The notes under the pieces: model-generated
Seen by the model: the letters and a program-made list of their open reading frames with translations, nothing else
What the model was told of the DNA's origin: nothing
Databases searched by the model: none
Position numbers and translations under genes: made by a program
DNA from: Epiperipatus broadwayi
Lineage: Eukaryota > Onychophora > Udeonychophora > Euonychophora > Peripatidae
Length of the DNA stretch: 64,000 bases
Assembly (NCBI GenBank): GCA_028023455.1
Contig: JAQFVV010012397.1
Location: forward strand, 252,001 to 316,000
Reading direction: 5' to 3'
Part shown: positions 25,085 to 36,332 of the stretch, piece by piece
How the letters are laid out: each line of letters opens with the position of its first letter
Position numbering within the stretch: the stretch's first letter is position 1

Positions 25085-26266
25085 CAAAGCTGAATTTTCA
25101 AAATTTCTTTATATATCAAAATAATACAAAATAAGTAAGAATAAGCTGAGTGCTTTCAAGGGACACAGCCCTCATAGTCATAGCCATGTTGTAACAAAAA
25201 AGAAAAGTTGAAGTGCAATGCAAATGACTTTATGTATTACATTTCTTGGATATATTGTAGCACATGTCTTTTCTGTTGATGATATAGTTATCCCTAGCAA
25301 TGTAGCAAGCCTCCTTCACTTTTCTTTTTTAAGTCGTGTTGTTCTCTGCAAACAACTATCGGGTTCTTTGGTTCGCAATCATGCCCTGCTGAGGTGCAGT
25401 GCTAGGTGAAAACTGAGTGGCAAGTTGGATCTGTTAGAGCCTTGTTGTAAGAATATATATGATGAGACAGCTGCATGGACAGAGACTAATCTCATGAAAT
25501 ATGATGCCCTGCAATTTGTTACAGGGCAGGAGACATTGTAAACTACGTGAAGTGTGTGCGAAGGGGGTAAGTGGTCTTGGAGTTAAGGGGGGGTGAAAGC
25601 ACAAGTGGTATTTTTTATTAAAAATAGTAAAAAGTTTTTTGTGCACATTCGGAAAGTATGGAAGCAAAAGCCGTTGTTTATTTAGTTTTGCAGTGTTGTT
25701 ATTTATCTTAGAATAAAATAGCCTGATTTTCTTGTCAATGAAATTTTGCGTAAATCCAACCTTTAGTAAGTTATCCCTCTAAGAAACCAAGTTAGCTTTT
25801 CTGTCTGCCTCAAACTTATATAGCTGCATATTTCTATGTGTGAAGGAAGTCAAGCCAGAGAGTTTGTGATTAGATGGTGAGTTGGAAAGAGGATGACCTC
25901 TTACTTCAACATATATATTCTTACAACAAGGTTCTAACAGATCCAACTTGCCACTCAGTCTTCGTCCAGCACTGCATCTCAGCAGGGCACGATTATGAAC
26001 CAAAGGACACGATAGTCGTTTTCAGAGAATGACATGACTTAAAAAGAAAAGTGAAGGAGGCTTGCTTCATTGCTAGGGACAATTATATCCAAGAAATGGA
26101 ATACATAAAGTCATTTGCATAAATTTGCATTGCACTTAACTCATCTTTTTTGTTACAACATGGCTATGACTATGAGGGCTGTGTCCCTTGAAAGTGCTCA
26201 GCCACATTTATATTTACTTATTTTGTATTATTTTGATATATAAAGAATTTTGAAAATTCAGCTTTG
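25085..26266. mobile_element. Large fold-back element: about 370-bp arms, about 450-bp loop
   Basis: The left arm (25085-25460) and right arm (about 25905-26266) are reverse complements with a modest number of mismatches and indels. The outer ends read CAAAGCTGAATTTTC and its mirror GAAAATTCAGCTTTG; the inner ends are GTAAGAATATATAT and its mirror. The loop holds no recognisable protein but has a small hairpin (GCCCTG...CAGGGC near 25507). A single-arm relic is at 5793-5905. It looks like a non-autonomous fold-back transposon; target-site duplication not clear. Confidence 0.82.
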
Positions 26267-27379
26267 TGTGTGTATGGGTTGTTAATGCAAATCATATTAA
26301 TATAATTGTATGTCACCACAAAGTTTAAACAGCTCACTGATTTCAAATATTTGTACAGCTTTTGATTATTTCATTTTTAGTTACTATAATTTTAAAATAT
26401 TTTAATTCATTGTTGATGATTACAGTTTAAAATTTTATTTCATTTTAAGTTTGAATTTTAGATATTCCACAGTACCCATATATTCTTTAAAACCATGACT
26501 TTCTCATTTTCAATTCACAATTGATTTCAGTACATCACTCTCAACTATCACTTACTTTTTGATGTCTTGGATTCCCAAAATTTGTTATATAATCTCTCAA
26601 ACATTTGTTTTTTTATATTTTCTAATACTTTAATTTTGAAGTACCAAAAAAAAAAAAAAATAGTATCACTGCATCAATTCTTGATCAAGGAGAACATTGC
26701 GAAAGTAACTGATTCCTTTTATTCTTTAAAGAATACTATATTAAAAAACATTATATTCCATTATAGTTAGATGCCTTGGAATTTTCAAGTCTTAAAAACT
26801 AAAAATACAAGGCACAAAACAAAGCTTTCTTATTATGAAATATGTTAAATCCTTTATCAAACATACATAAAATTATTTAATACACCCTAATTTCATTTCT
26901 TAAAAAAAAAAAAATAGTATTTAATTCTAACAAAAAACACTAAAACTATGTGGGGACATAAATGATAATTTTTTTCACTAAAAATGATACTAAAGACTAA
27001 AACGATAACTCTGAGTTTAAAAAGGAACAATTAAAGATTAAATCCAAAATAACTAATTATTAATCAGTTATTTTTAACCATTTTTATGTTCTAATTCATA
27101 ATTATTCTGCATCACAAAAATAACACATCTTTAAAATTCTAATTCTTTCATAGCAAAATTCAAAACATAACTTATATTTTCTTTTTCTTTATATTTATCC
27201 TTTTATTAATTCATTTCAATACAGAATAATAATAAATAATGAATTTATCTTTCTATGAAAACTGTTAAATTTATAGTAATGTTCTGTTATAATTTTTGCT
27301 TATTACTGCTATTTGTAAAGTGTTACAATTTAATTCCTGATATGCACCTTTATAAAATATGCATGTGGAAGTGCGCACT
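26267..27379. other. AT-rich stretch, no gene seen
   Basis: Long A/T runs and a few short open frames (26567-26770, 27255-27437) without recognisable motifs. Confidence 0.45.
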
Positions 27380-27990
27380 AGTGGCTACTGTTGCCTTTAA
27401 AGTAGTCAGTCCCCTTGGTTATCCATACACTGATTAAAATGGCATTCCCATTTCTAAAACCACACCTGGAACTCATTTATAGATATGCTGTTAAGCAGCT
27501 GTCTTACACTCTTTTGGGTATCAGTTACAGTAGAAAATCTTTTGCCTTTTCAGAGTAATTTTTAATTTTGGAAATAACCAAAAATCACAGGAAGCTAAAT
27601 CAGGTGAATAGGCATGATGGTGTAGCTGTGTAATTGATTTTTTGGCCAAAAAGACTCTGACAATGAGCACCCTATGACTTGGCACATTGTCATGATGAAT
27701 TAGCACTTGTTGGGCCTTAATTCGGGCCTTTTTCTTTGAACAGAACCTTACAATCTCTAAAGTACTTTTAAATAACACTGTTGATTGATTACTTATCCCT
27801 GTTCAATAAATTCTTGGGGCATTATTCTCTTGAGATCAAAGAAACGTACCAGCAGGGTTTTAAACTGTGAGCATGAGCGTAACATCCATACCTTTTTAGG
27901 ATGTGGTGAATCTGAGGATTTCCATTGCATGCTGTGATGTTTTGTTTCTAGGTCATACAGAAAGCACAAAGTTTCATTAACCATAAGCAG
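27380..27990 (-). pseudogene. mariner-family transposase fragment, decayed
   Basis: On the minus strand the translation, in two or three frames, follows mariner transposase (DD34D type). Blocks are YDLETKHHSMQW (about 27955), SDSPHPKK, FFDLKRI and EFIEQG, then HHDNVPSH with the second catalytic Asp (about 27690), FLAKKSI, and YSPDLASCDFWLFPKLK with the third catalytic Asp (about 27590). A weak C-terminal tail reads towards 27390. The N-terminal DNA-binding half and the terminal inverted repeats are missing; the high-coordinate side is cut by the fold-back element starting near 27993. Frameshifts near 27785 and 27520 make it inactive. Confidence 0.85.
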
Positions 27991-27992
27991 AT

Positions 27993-29055
27993 ACATATTA
28001 AGCCAATAAACATCACATGACCACCCACTCTTATGCTTGTGTATAACTGTTGTTAAAACAAGCAAAACTCACTATATATATTGCCACACACACCAAGACA
28101 GAGTAATCAATGGATGCCAGAAGGCTTGTGTATAAAATCCCCATCTAGTGCCTACTCATCCAACATCCCCAGACTGGTTTCTGGCTTACGGCCTTAGTCA
28201 GTGAGGAGCCTTAGATCTGAGAGCACTGCATCTAGATCTTAGGATCTTACGCAACCCTCCAGCAACCACCTTTTATCTCCATTTAACTACAAAACGATGA
28301 GTCTTAAACTGAAAACACCTTAATGTTTTGAATCCAAGCCCATTAGCTTATATAGTCATATGGTCTGAAGTTCAGTACCCATACATTTTGGTGTCTTTGA
28401 TTCTTTAATAACCATAGCCACCACTATCTTATTAGGCAGGATTGGTTTTAAGCCAATAAACATCACATGACCACACCTCTTATGCTTGTGTATAACTGTT
28501 GTTAAAACAGGCAAAACTCACTATATATATTGCCACACACAGCAAGCTAGAGTAATCAATGGATGCCAGAAGGCTTGCTGTGTGTGGCAATATATATAGT
28601 GAGTTTTGCCTGTTTTAACAATAGTTATACACAAGCATAAGAGGGGGTGGTCATGTGATGTTTATTGGCTTAAAACCAATCCTGCCTAATAGGATAGTGG
28701 TGGCTATGGTTATTAAAGAACCAGACACGAAAATATATGGGTACTGAACTGGTTCAGACCGATATGACTATATAAGCTAATGGGCTTGGATTGAATAAGA
28801 CTCATAGTTTTGTAGTTAAATGGAGATAAAAGGTGATTGCTGGGGGGTTGCATTAGATCCTAAGCTCTAGATGCAGTGCTCTCAGATCCAAGGCTCCTCA
28901 CTGACAAAAACCATAAGCCAGAAACTAGTCTGGGGATATTGGATGAGTAGGCACTAGATGGGGTATTTTATGCACAAGCCTTCTGGCATCCATTGATTAC
29001 TCTAGTTTGCTGTGTGTGGCAATATATATAGTGAGTTTTGCCTGTTTTAACATCA
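27993..29055. mobile_element. Compound fold-back element with fourfold terminal motif
   Basis: Two long arms (about 27993-28545 and 28575-29055) mirror each other around an axis near 28563. A terminal block running from AATAAACATCACATGACCA to TTGCCACACACAGCAAGC occurs four times: forward at about 28000 and 28455, reversed at about 28580 and (partial) 28995. A 25-bp spacer with AATCAATGGATGCCAGAAGG appears at the axis and also at the outer ends. Arms match over several hundred bases with some substitutions. No protein is recognised. It adjoins the mariner relic, and a diverged relative is at 21107-21350. Confidence 0.85.
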
Positions 29056-32000
29056 GATACATATGTGAAGATCAGTTGCCACAGGACACCGATCCTATTT
29101 CTGTTCATCCAGCAAGATCCGAGGCACAAACTTCGAGAAATTTTCCTCATATCTGATTCTTTATTTAAAATTAGCCTGTATCTAGATTAATCCACAATTC
29201 TTTAGCTATCAATCTCACATTGAATCATCTGACAGACTGTATTGCATCTCACATTTTGTTAATATTGTTGTTTTTGGTTGTTCACTTCTGGGATCATCCT
29301 CACATCTTCTCACCCACATTTGAATATCTTATGTCACTCACACACCCGATTTCTTCATAGCATCTTCACTATATACCACTGACAATACTTGTAATGCTTC
29401 ACTAGCACATTTGCTGATTTTCAGAAAAAATTTGATATTAATATACTGTTCAAAATTTTGGCACCCATTTTTACACCAAAATGTACGCATGGATATTTAT
29501 TATCTTCTCAATAGCTAACTAGCAACTAGCTCTATCAGCCTAAAATTTATACACGTTCGCTTAAACATGTTCAAACATGAATACGCATGTGATTTCAATA
29601 CAATTAGATCACAGGAATTAAAATTTCACACCTCATATATGCTTTCCAGAATAATTACATTTCTGGAAAATCAATATTTTACTTTAACTCACAATCTGTT
29701 ATTACAAAAGTAAACGGATCATATTCTTTTCTAGTTTTCTTTATGCTTGCTTAGTACTTACATTTTTCATGCAATAATTAACCATCTCTCTTCTAATTCT
29801 AGTTTTCGAATGAGGTTTTTATATGAGTACCATTTTTTGCATATAAATAGGTAATTTACATAAGTCAGTTTATTATACCTGCAAATTATTAATATTAGTG
29901 TTGAAACAGTAAGGTCTGCTTTGCAGATCTTCGTTTCACCTTTTCTCACCTATTTCTTACCCTCATACCTTAGTTTGAACCCCAATCTATCGTAGTATGT
30001 CTCAATACGCTTATATACCGAAAATCCCGCCTAATTTTAAACCACGAGTACAATACTTGTATTATATATATAATTCATTCCCAAGTAAATAAAAGATTAT
30101 AGATTACGTATATGTTCACATAATTTTGGTTTATTAAAAAGTAGGTTATATAAGTCGTAATTGTGCACACACTATGATATGCATTTTAAAACATATTAAA
30201 TTTATAAATTGTTAAAGTTATTTTGTTTGAATCTATTTACAAAAATATATTACCATCATAATATATTTTTGATTTAAAATAAAATTCATTTAGTAAATAT
30301 TCGGTTAGTAACTAGATTCAAATATTGCAATTTAAAAAGTAAAATCATTTTCTTTAATTTAATAAAAGTTATTCCAAATATTTCTGTTAAAATAAATGAG
30401 GAACAATAGTTTAATTATTTCATGTTGTAATTAGTTAATGTTATATAAGTTTATCTAAAAACAGCAGTTGTCCACTTAAGGTTTTCTTTTATTAATAAAA
30501 GTAATTTTTAATTAAATCTAGTTTGTAATTCGAATGTCAACAGGGAAAGTAACAAAAGAAATTAATTAATGTTGAATTCCTTTAGACATTCGGATGATTA
30601 CAGCTGATAAATCCGATATATTTTTGTAATGCTCCAGGGCAGTTCTATTGTTAAAGTCTACTATAAAATGAAAGGTTTTCTTTTGTTCTCCATTCTTCTA
30701 ATGTTTCTAAGAGAAATCATTCTGAGGTCTAAGGTTTCTAACCAAAATTATAGTAGTAATTTGTAAATCTTGACATGACAGAGTAGAGTGCAAGAAGGCT
30801 ATTTCTCTCCGAAATGGTCATATGCTGCCGTAGACCATCGGAAGTTATCACACAAGGAACCCCGGAACTGCTGCCGCTGCCAAAAATATGAACATTTCCA
30901 GATTTTGCTGCTGAATTATGAAACCTGCCAAACATCTACCTGAAAATACTTCTCCAGAGGTAACCCTAAATTAACCCAAGAGCTCTTGTGATAACTAACA
31001 TGCTATAGCTATTTTGAATTGTTTTCTGATATTTCACATAACTTTATTATGTATTTCTTTTAAATATAATCAACATTTTGCTCTCTATCCTTGGGTTAAT
31101 ATTTTCCATTGATTAAGCTTTCTATTATTTTATTATGATAATGTGTCAGAAACGTCGTGACCGAGTGAATTATTCCCTTTGATGAAAATAAGACGCCGCT
31201 ATGAAGGCATATTTTAAATTTCTAAAAAATTTTCCAATTGTATTATAATTTCCAATAATTCGTTCGAGGGTGATTCTTTTCTTTAATATATAATATAATC
31301 ACATAGTTTAAAATCTACATGTTATTGATTTTAATCTACTATGAGAGTATGTACGAGGTCAATGATTTAAATGTGTCCCCAAATGCATGATTGCGTATAT
31401 AAATCTATACTTACTTTTCAAACCTGCAAGCATACATTTTCTTATTTTAATTACCATGTTCTACTTTAATTACAAAGTTCAACATTGACGTCGAGAATGT
31501 GCGGACCCTTTTAAATGAATTTTTGGGAATTTGGTTGGGCATTTCTCTTAATCCAAGTAAAACCCATTTAGATGTTTTATATATACTAGTCTCGTATTGC
31601 TGGTACAGAAATTGGTTGTTGAGACCGCTTTGTTTTACTTTTCCAAGGATTCTTTACATGGCCGAAGTCCGTTCTCTTTGCGATTTCCAGGCAGAGTGTG
31701 TCCACAAATGTCACACCTGGGAATTAAACGCAATTGTCACCCAGTCGCTACGTTTCGGCTGTTCATAAAATACTTTCCTACAGGTTAGCGGCAAAATGCC
31801 CTCCGTAATCATTCCAAATATTCCATTATTGTTTTATTTTTATATTCATTTTACAAATCATCCGTGACTTAAACGTGTCACACCCTCCAACTTTAATAAA
31901 TTCATTATCAGCAATACTGACCTCCCAATGCAACTCTATTATTATTATTCTCAAATAAATGCTTTGATCACATTCCCACTTTGTTGCTTAGTAAGCTTTT

Positions 32001-33451
32001 GTCTGTGCTATTCTCGAAATCAATAAATATTTTAGAACACTTAATTTTCAAATATTTTCTTAAACTTGTATAATTGCTCAAAGCACCTCGCACATGTTCC
32101 TATTTCATCAAGCACATTATGGTAATGCTATTAGCCCAAGGAATAGAATATATCACTTTGCTTTAAAATTTTTATTTTATTTTATTGGAATATAATGCCA
32201 ACAATTATTTAATACGCGTCCCTGTCTCATATAAGCAGACAGTGGCGTTATATATATAATTTATATAAATAAATTTTGTGAAATTATTTAAAACTAAATT
32301 TGAGCTCTTATTTTATTTGATTCCTATCACTGTCTCGGTCTATATATATATTTTCTGCATTTCTTTCATAAATCCATAGACGTTAATTAGCCACCCAAGC
32401 TTCTTTTAGTATAGAATCTTTTGTTTCTCCCTGACCACCAGGCACCGGTCAAAGGTTATACTAGTAGTAGCACCAGAGGCGTTATCATGTAGATGGCGCT
32501 GTGAAATTTGAACTTTAGATTCGAACTTAGTATATCTAGAAGGCAACCCCTCCTAGAATGTTCAGTTTCGTGTTTGGGGTTTGAATTCTGCAGTGTGTTA
32601 GCGAGATAGACGATTCTGACTGTTACAGTGTATATAGATTTTTTCTAGAATATATTAAACTAAAATAATTAATCCAGGAACAATCTGTACATATTTAAGT
32701 ATTTTATTTGCAATCTATATCTATTGAAATGGTTGAAATGGACTTACAGCTTTACTTCTCAAACCATGAGGTTACTGGGTATTAAGAATAACAGCAGATT
32801 ATTTTTAGACTTAATATCCTAACTAATGATGGTCAGATTGAATATCTAGCTGTATTTTCTGATCATCATTCCTATCAACCATGTTTAAGTATAGAGAGAC
32901 TTTATCCATAGCCACTATAGATGCTATTTATTTATTTAAAATGTATCTTCCATACTGCAGATTAGGGTGTAATCTCTTAAATTTAGAAACATCTATACAT
33001 CAGGTTCAAATGCCTCTATAAATTTTTAGATGTCAGCTTCCATTTACCCGCTATAAGTTAAAAAAAACAAAAAAAACAATGGCTATGCATCACAGGGTGT
33101 GCAGTTATATTTAATTAGGTTTGAAATAAGAGAGAGAGAACTCGACAACTAGACTTAAAATTATATAATAAAACAAAATTTATTTACAATATTAATACCC
33201 AAGGATGAATCCAAAGCATAAAAAGTAAAATATACATATATATTTTAAGTAAGTATGTATTCATTTTGGATAAAATTTATTTAATTAAACTAAATTTAAC
33301 TTATGAGCTCTGATATACTTATATCCAATATAAAACAATCATAGAATTATTATTATTTAACTAAAATAATAGGAATAAAGATTGGCAAAACATAAATCAA
33401 TTGACAAAAGATATGTACAATTTATAATAATCATTAAAATCAGTCAACCTT
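29056..33451. other. No gene recognised
   Basis: AT-rich, with GC-richer islands at about 30770-30920, 31490-31790 and 32430-32630. Open frames at 30738-30935 (minus; an acceptor-like TTTTCAG lies upstream) and 31499-31788 (plus, two overlapping frames) have no recognisable domain. They could be exons of an unknown gene or transposon remnants; the sequence does not decide. Confidence 0.4.
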
Positions 33452-34106
33452 TAATCAATCCCAATATCAATAACAATCAACACTCTCAACCTGTTGTCAA
33501 AGCAACCTTCTTTTAACAATAATGGTGAAATCCCACCTTTATTTACAGTCCAATATATTTATATAGGCACTAAAGATTGCAACTTGACCACAAAGATTAT
33601 TGATTCAAAGAAGTTTAAATAAACCTCTTAAAGAAGTATAAATATAACCTGTTCTGGATGCAGACTAATAAATAGTCAATTATAAACATTACAAACAACT
33701 ATAATAATTTGCAAATTGCACCCAAACTATTACTTGTAATAATGTTCAACTTGCCTAGATTACAGATTGATATTGGTGAATGTTATTGATTTTGGGATGA
33801 CTCATTATTACACTTATTATTTAAGTAATAGTTTGGGTGCAATTTTAATATTATAATTGCAGTTTATAATGTCATGACTGACTATTTATTAGTCTGCATT
33901 CAGAACAGGTTATATTTATCTATTTAAGGAGATTTATTTAAACTTCTTTGTATCACTAATTTCAATCTCTGATCAAGTTGCAATCTTTAGTGTCGATATA
34001 AATATAGTGAACCATAAATAAAGTTGGAATTGCACCTTTATTGTTAAAAGGAGGTTGCCTTGATAACAGGTTGAGATTGTTGATTGTTATTGATATTGGG
34101 ATTAAG
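33452..34106. mobile_element. Inverted-repeat element: about 285-bp arms, about 85-bp spacer
   Basis: The left arm (33452-33736) and right arm (about 33822-34106) are reverse complements with substitutions and small indels. The outer block is CCCAATATCAATAACAATCA with its mirror, and the inner block is CCCAAACTATTACTT with its mirror. No coding capacity. MITE- or fold-back-like. Flanking target-site duplication not established. Confidence 0.82.
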
Positions 34107-34417
34107 TTATAATAAATATTAAACTATTAATAATTAAATGAGAAATTAATTATAAATTCTATATGCTTTAGCATTTGTAAAAAAAAAATGCATTAAGAAA
34201 AAAAAAAATTTAAATACATATTTAAAAAGAAATCAAAATGTTAAAATTATTTAAAGAATATTAAGATCAATATTAATATTTGCCTACAAATATTATTATT
34301 GTTAATCTTTTATAAAGACCTTTTATTTTGAATAAAAATTTGTTTTACCATAGTATTAGAATTCTGATTAATAAAACACAAAGACAGATAGATTCATTTA
34401 TATAGGATATTAACAAG

Positions 34418-34902
34418 ATGGATAAAAATATTAAATTTACTGTAGAAAAAAAAGAGAATAATATACTGACATATTTAGATATAAAGTTGATTAAGTCATA
34501 TGAAGAAGGGAAATATAGGATTGAAACATCAAATCATAAGAAAAGTAATATAGATAATAATATAATTAATTGGCACTCAAATGCAAATATAAAATAAATA
34601 CAATACATTCTAGAATTCATAGAGCAGTAAATTATTGTTCAAGTAAAAAAGATTATGTTAAGCAAATAAATTTAACAAAAGAAGAACTTATAAATAATGA
34701 TTATCCAAGTAAATTTATAAATGATAATATTAGATTAATAGAAAATACGATAGATTATATAAATAATTGTAAAAAAAAAAATAATAATATAGATAAAATT
34801 AATTATATAAGTATAAAGACAGGAAATAATTATGTAGTTAAGAATTTAAATCAAGTTATAGATAAAATTTTATTTTTTATTGTAACTAAAAAAATCATGT
34901 AA
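34418..34902 (+). mobile_element. Penelope-like element relic A (RT end and linker)
   Basis: The first frame, from ATG 34418, reads IKFTVEKKENNILTYLDIK and then SNHKKSN...WHSNA. This is the RT-terminal pattern of Penelope-like elements (FTxExExxxLPFLDxxI...). A frameshift near 34570 moves into a second frame reading HSRIHRAVNYCSS, then a K/E-rich helix and NDYPSKFI, which is the linker seen before the GIY-YIG domain in this family. The endonuclease domain itself is missing here. Very high A content. Not functional. Confidence 0.6.
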
Positions 34903-34904
34903 TT

Positions 34905-35200
34905 AATTTGTTTTGTGCTAAAGACAAGAAAAAAGCTATTTATCAGATTTTTTGTCATGTATAAAATTACCTAGATAATAAAAAAATAATAGACATAGAA
35001 TTATATTTTAATGCTTTATCAAAAATGTTTTATTTTTTTGATTGAATTTTTATTTTATGTTTTGCTCATATTGAATGAGAAATAGTTTGTCATCAATTTA
35101 AAGAAAATGAAAAGAATAATTTTTTTTTTCTTTAATTAATCAAACTAAAATTTTGATTGGATAGAGGATTATCTATTGTTGTGAAGGGGTTTTGTTCACA
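34905..35200. repeat. Segmental duplicate, copy 1
   Basis: About 290 bp are colinear with 36395-36690 (shared blocks TAATTTGT-TTGT, TAAAATTACCTAGATAA, TATTGAATGAGAAATA, CAAACTAAAATTTTGATTGG). The duplicate lies immediately beside the lowest-coordinate CCP exon. Confidence 0.7.
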
Positions 35201-36161
35201 TCTTATCAAATTTATAATAGGACTTATGGTCATATTCATAAATATTAGGTAAGAAGCAGAAGCTATTAAAAACATTTCTAATTTACATGCAATGTTTTTC
35301 CATTACTGATTTTGATTACCTGCTGTGTCACAATGAAACATAAAATGTTTAAAATATATACATGAAACTGCCAAAATCTATTCAATTATTCTCCAAATAT
35401 TTGTTTGAATTTCCAATATTTCTATCATTAACAATGATGAGTCATATAATTTTTATTTCAAGTACTCTAATTGTTTATTATTCCAGAAAAGCAAATTTTT
35501 GTGTCCAATTTTATTATTCGTTATATCAGATCTCTCTACCTGATGACCTGATTGTGATGTATTGTCTCAATTCTGCAGTAAAACCATGGACAGTTCTACC
35601 TATATTTTGAGAATGGTTTGTTACACTTCATTAAAATGCTAAAAAAAAAACTTGTCAGACATTTTATTCTTTTCATTTTTAGTATTTGCAGAAAATAAAC
35701 TGAGCAAATATTTTCCACATATGATTACTTAAAATATACAAAACTTGTATGCAATAAAACTGCTGGGTAAATATGTGTTACTTAATTATGAATAAATTAG
35801 TTTATTTGAATGGCAGTGAAGAGCTTTACTTTATTGGAATTTTTTAATATCAAGAAAGACAGCACCGTTCACTGTCACAAATCTTAAAAGCAATAAACTG
35901 CAATTTAATCTACAAGTTTTTATTTATGGAATTGAAGAGTGGGTACTAAAATAGAAATATTAAATATATATATCTAAATTTGTAAAAATATTTAGCAATT
36001 GTTATAGAAATTTTTAAAAATTTTGAAAACAGGTATGACCATAGATATGTATGTGTACTCGTTTACTATTACTGACGAGTATATATATATGTAAAGAGAT
36101 CGATATACACAAAATGATTTATTTTAACTTAAAAAATATTTGATGAAAAGATATCGCTTAC

Positions 36162-36332
36162 GGTCACATGAGGGAAGATTAAGCCATAACCCTTTAGAAG
36201 TACATTCAACTCTTGCTAAACCATTTAATGTAAAACCATCATGACATTGATAAACAGCAACTCCATTTTTTCTTGGCAATAAAAAAAAGTTATAAAAACC
36301 ATTTGAAATATTTGGAGGCTGTCCACATTCCC
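36162..36332 (-). CDS. CCP exon D
   Basis: 171 nt, phase 1-1. Acceptor TTTTAG before GGGAATGTGG; donor GTAAGC after GACC. Encodes CGQPPNISNGF, VAVYQCHDGFTLNG, VEC and WLNLPSC. Distinct from C, A and B. The donor shows that further exons lie at lower coordinates, but none is recognisable between 30 and 36 kb or elsewhere in the window. Confidence 0.82.

Noticed and set aside
27793-28065. Treating the whole 90-codon frame as mariner transposase
   Set aside because: Only the part below about 27990 matches mariner; the first 25 or so codons are fold-back element sequence.
28968-29150. 60-codon minus frame beside the fold-back element
   Set aside because: It is the reverse reading of a fold-back arm and its flank, with no coding signature.
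31499-31788. Two overlapping plus-strand frames
   Set aside because: Neither shows a known domain. GC-richer composition alone is not enough to call a gene.
35362-35610. 82-codon plus-strand frame near exon D
   Set aside because: Hydrophobic low-complexity reading in AT-rich DNA, no motif, no splice context.
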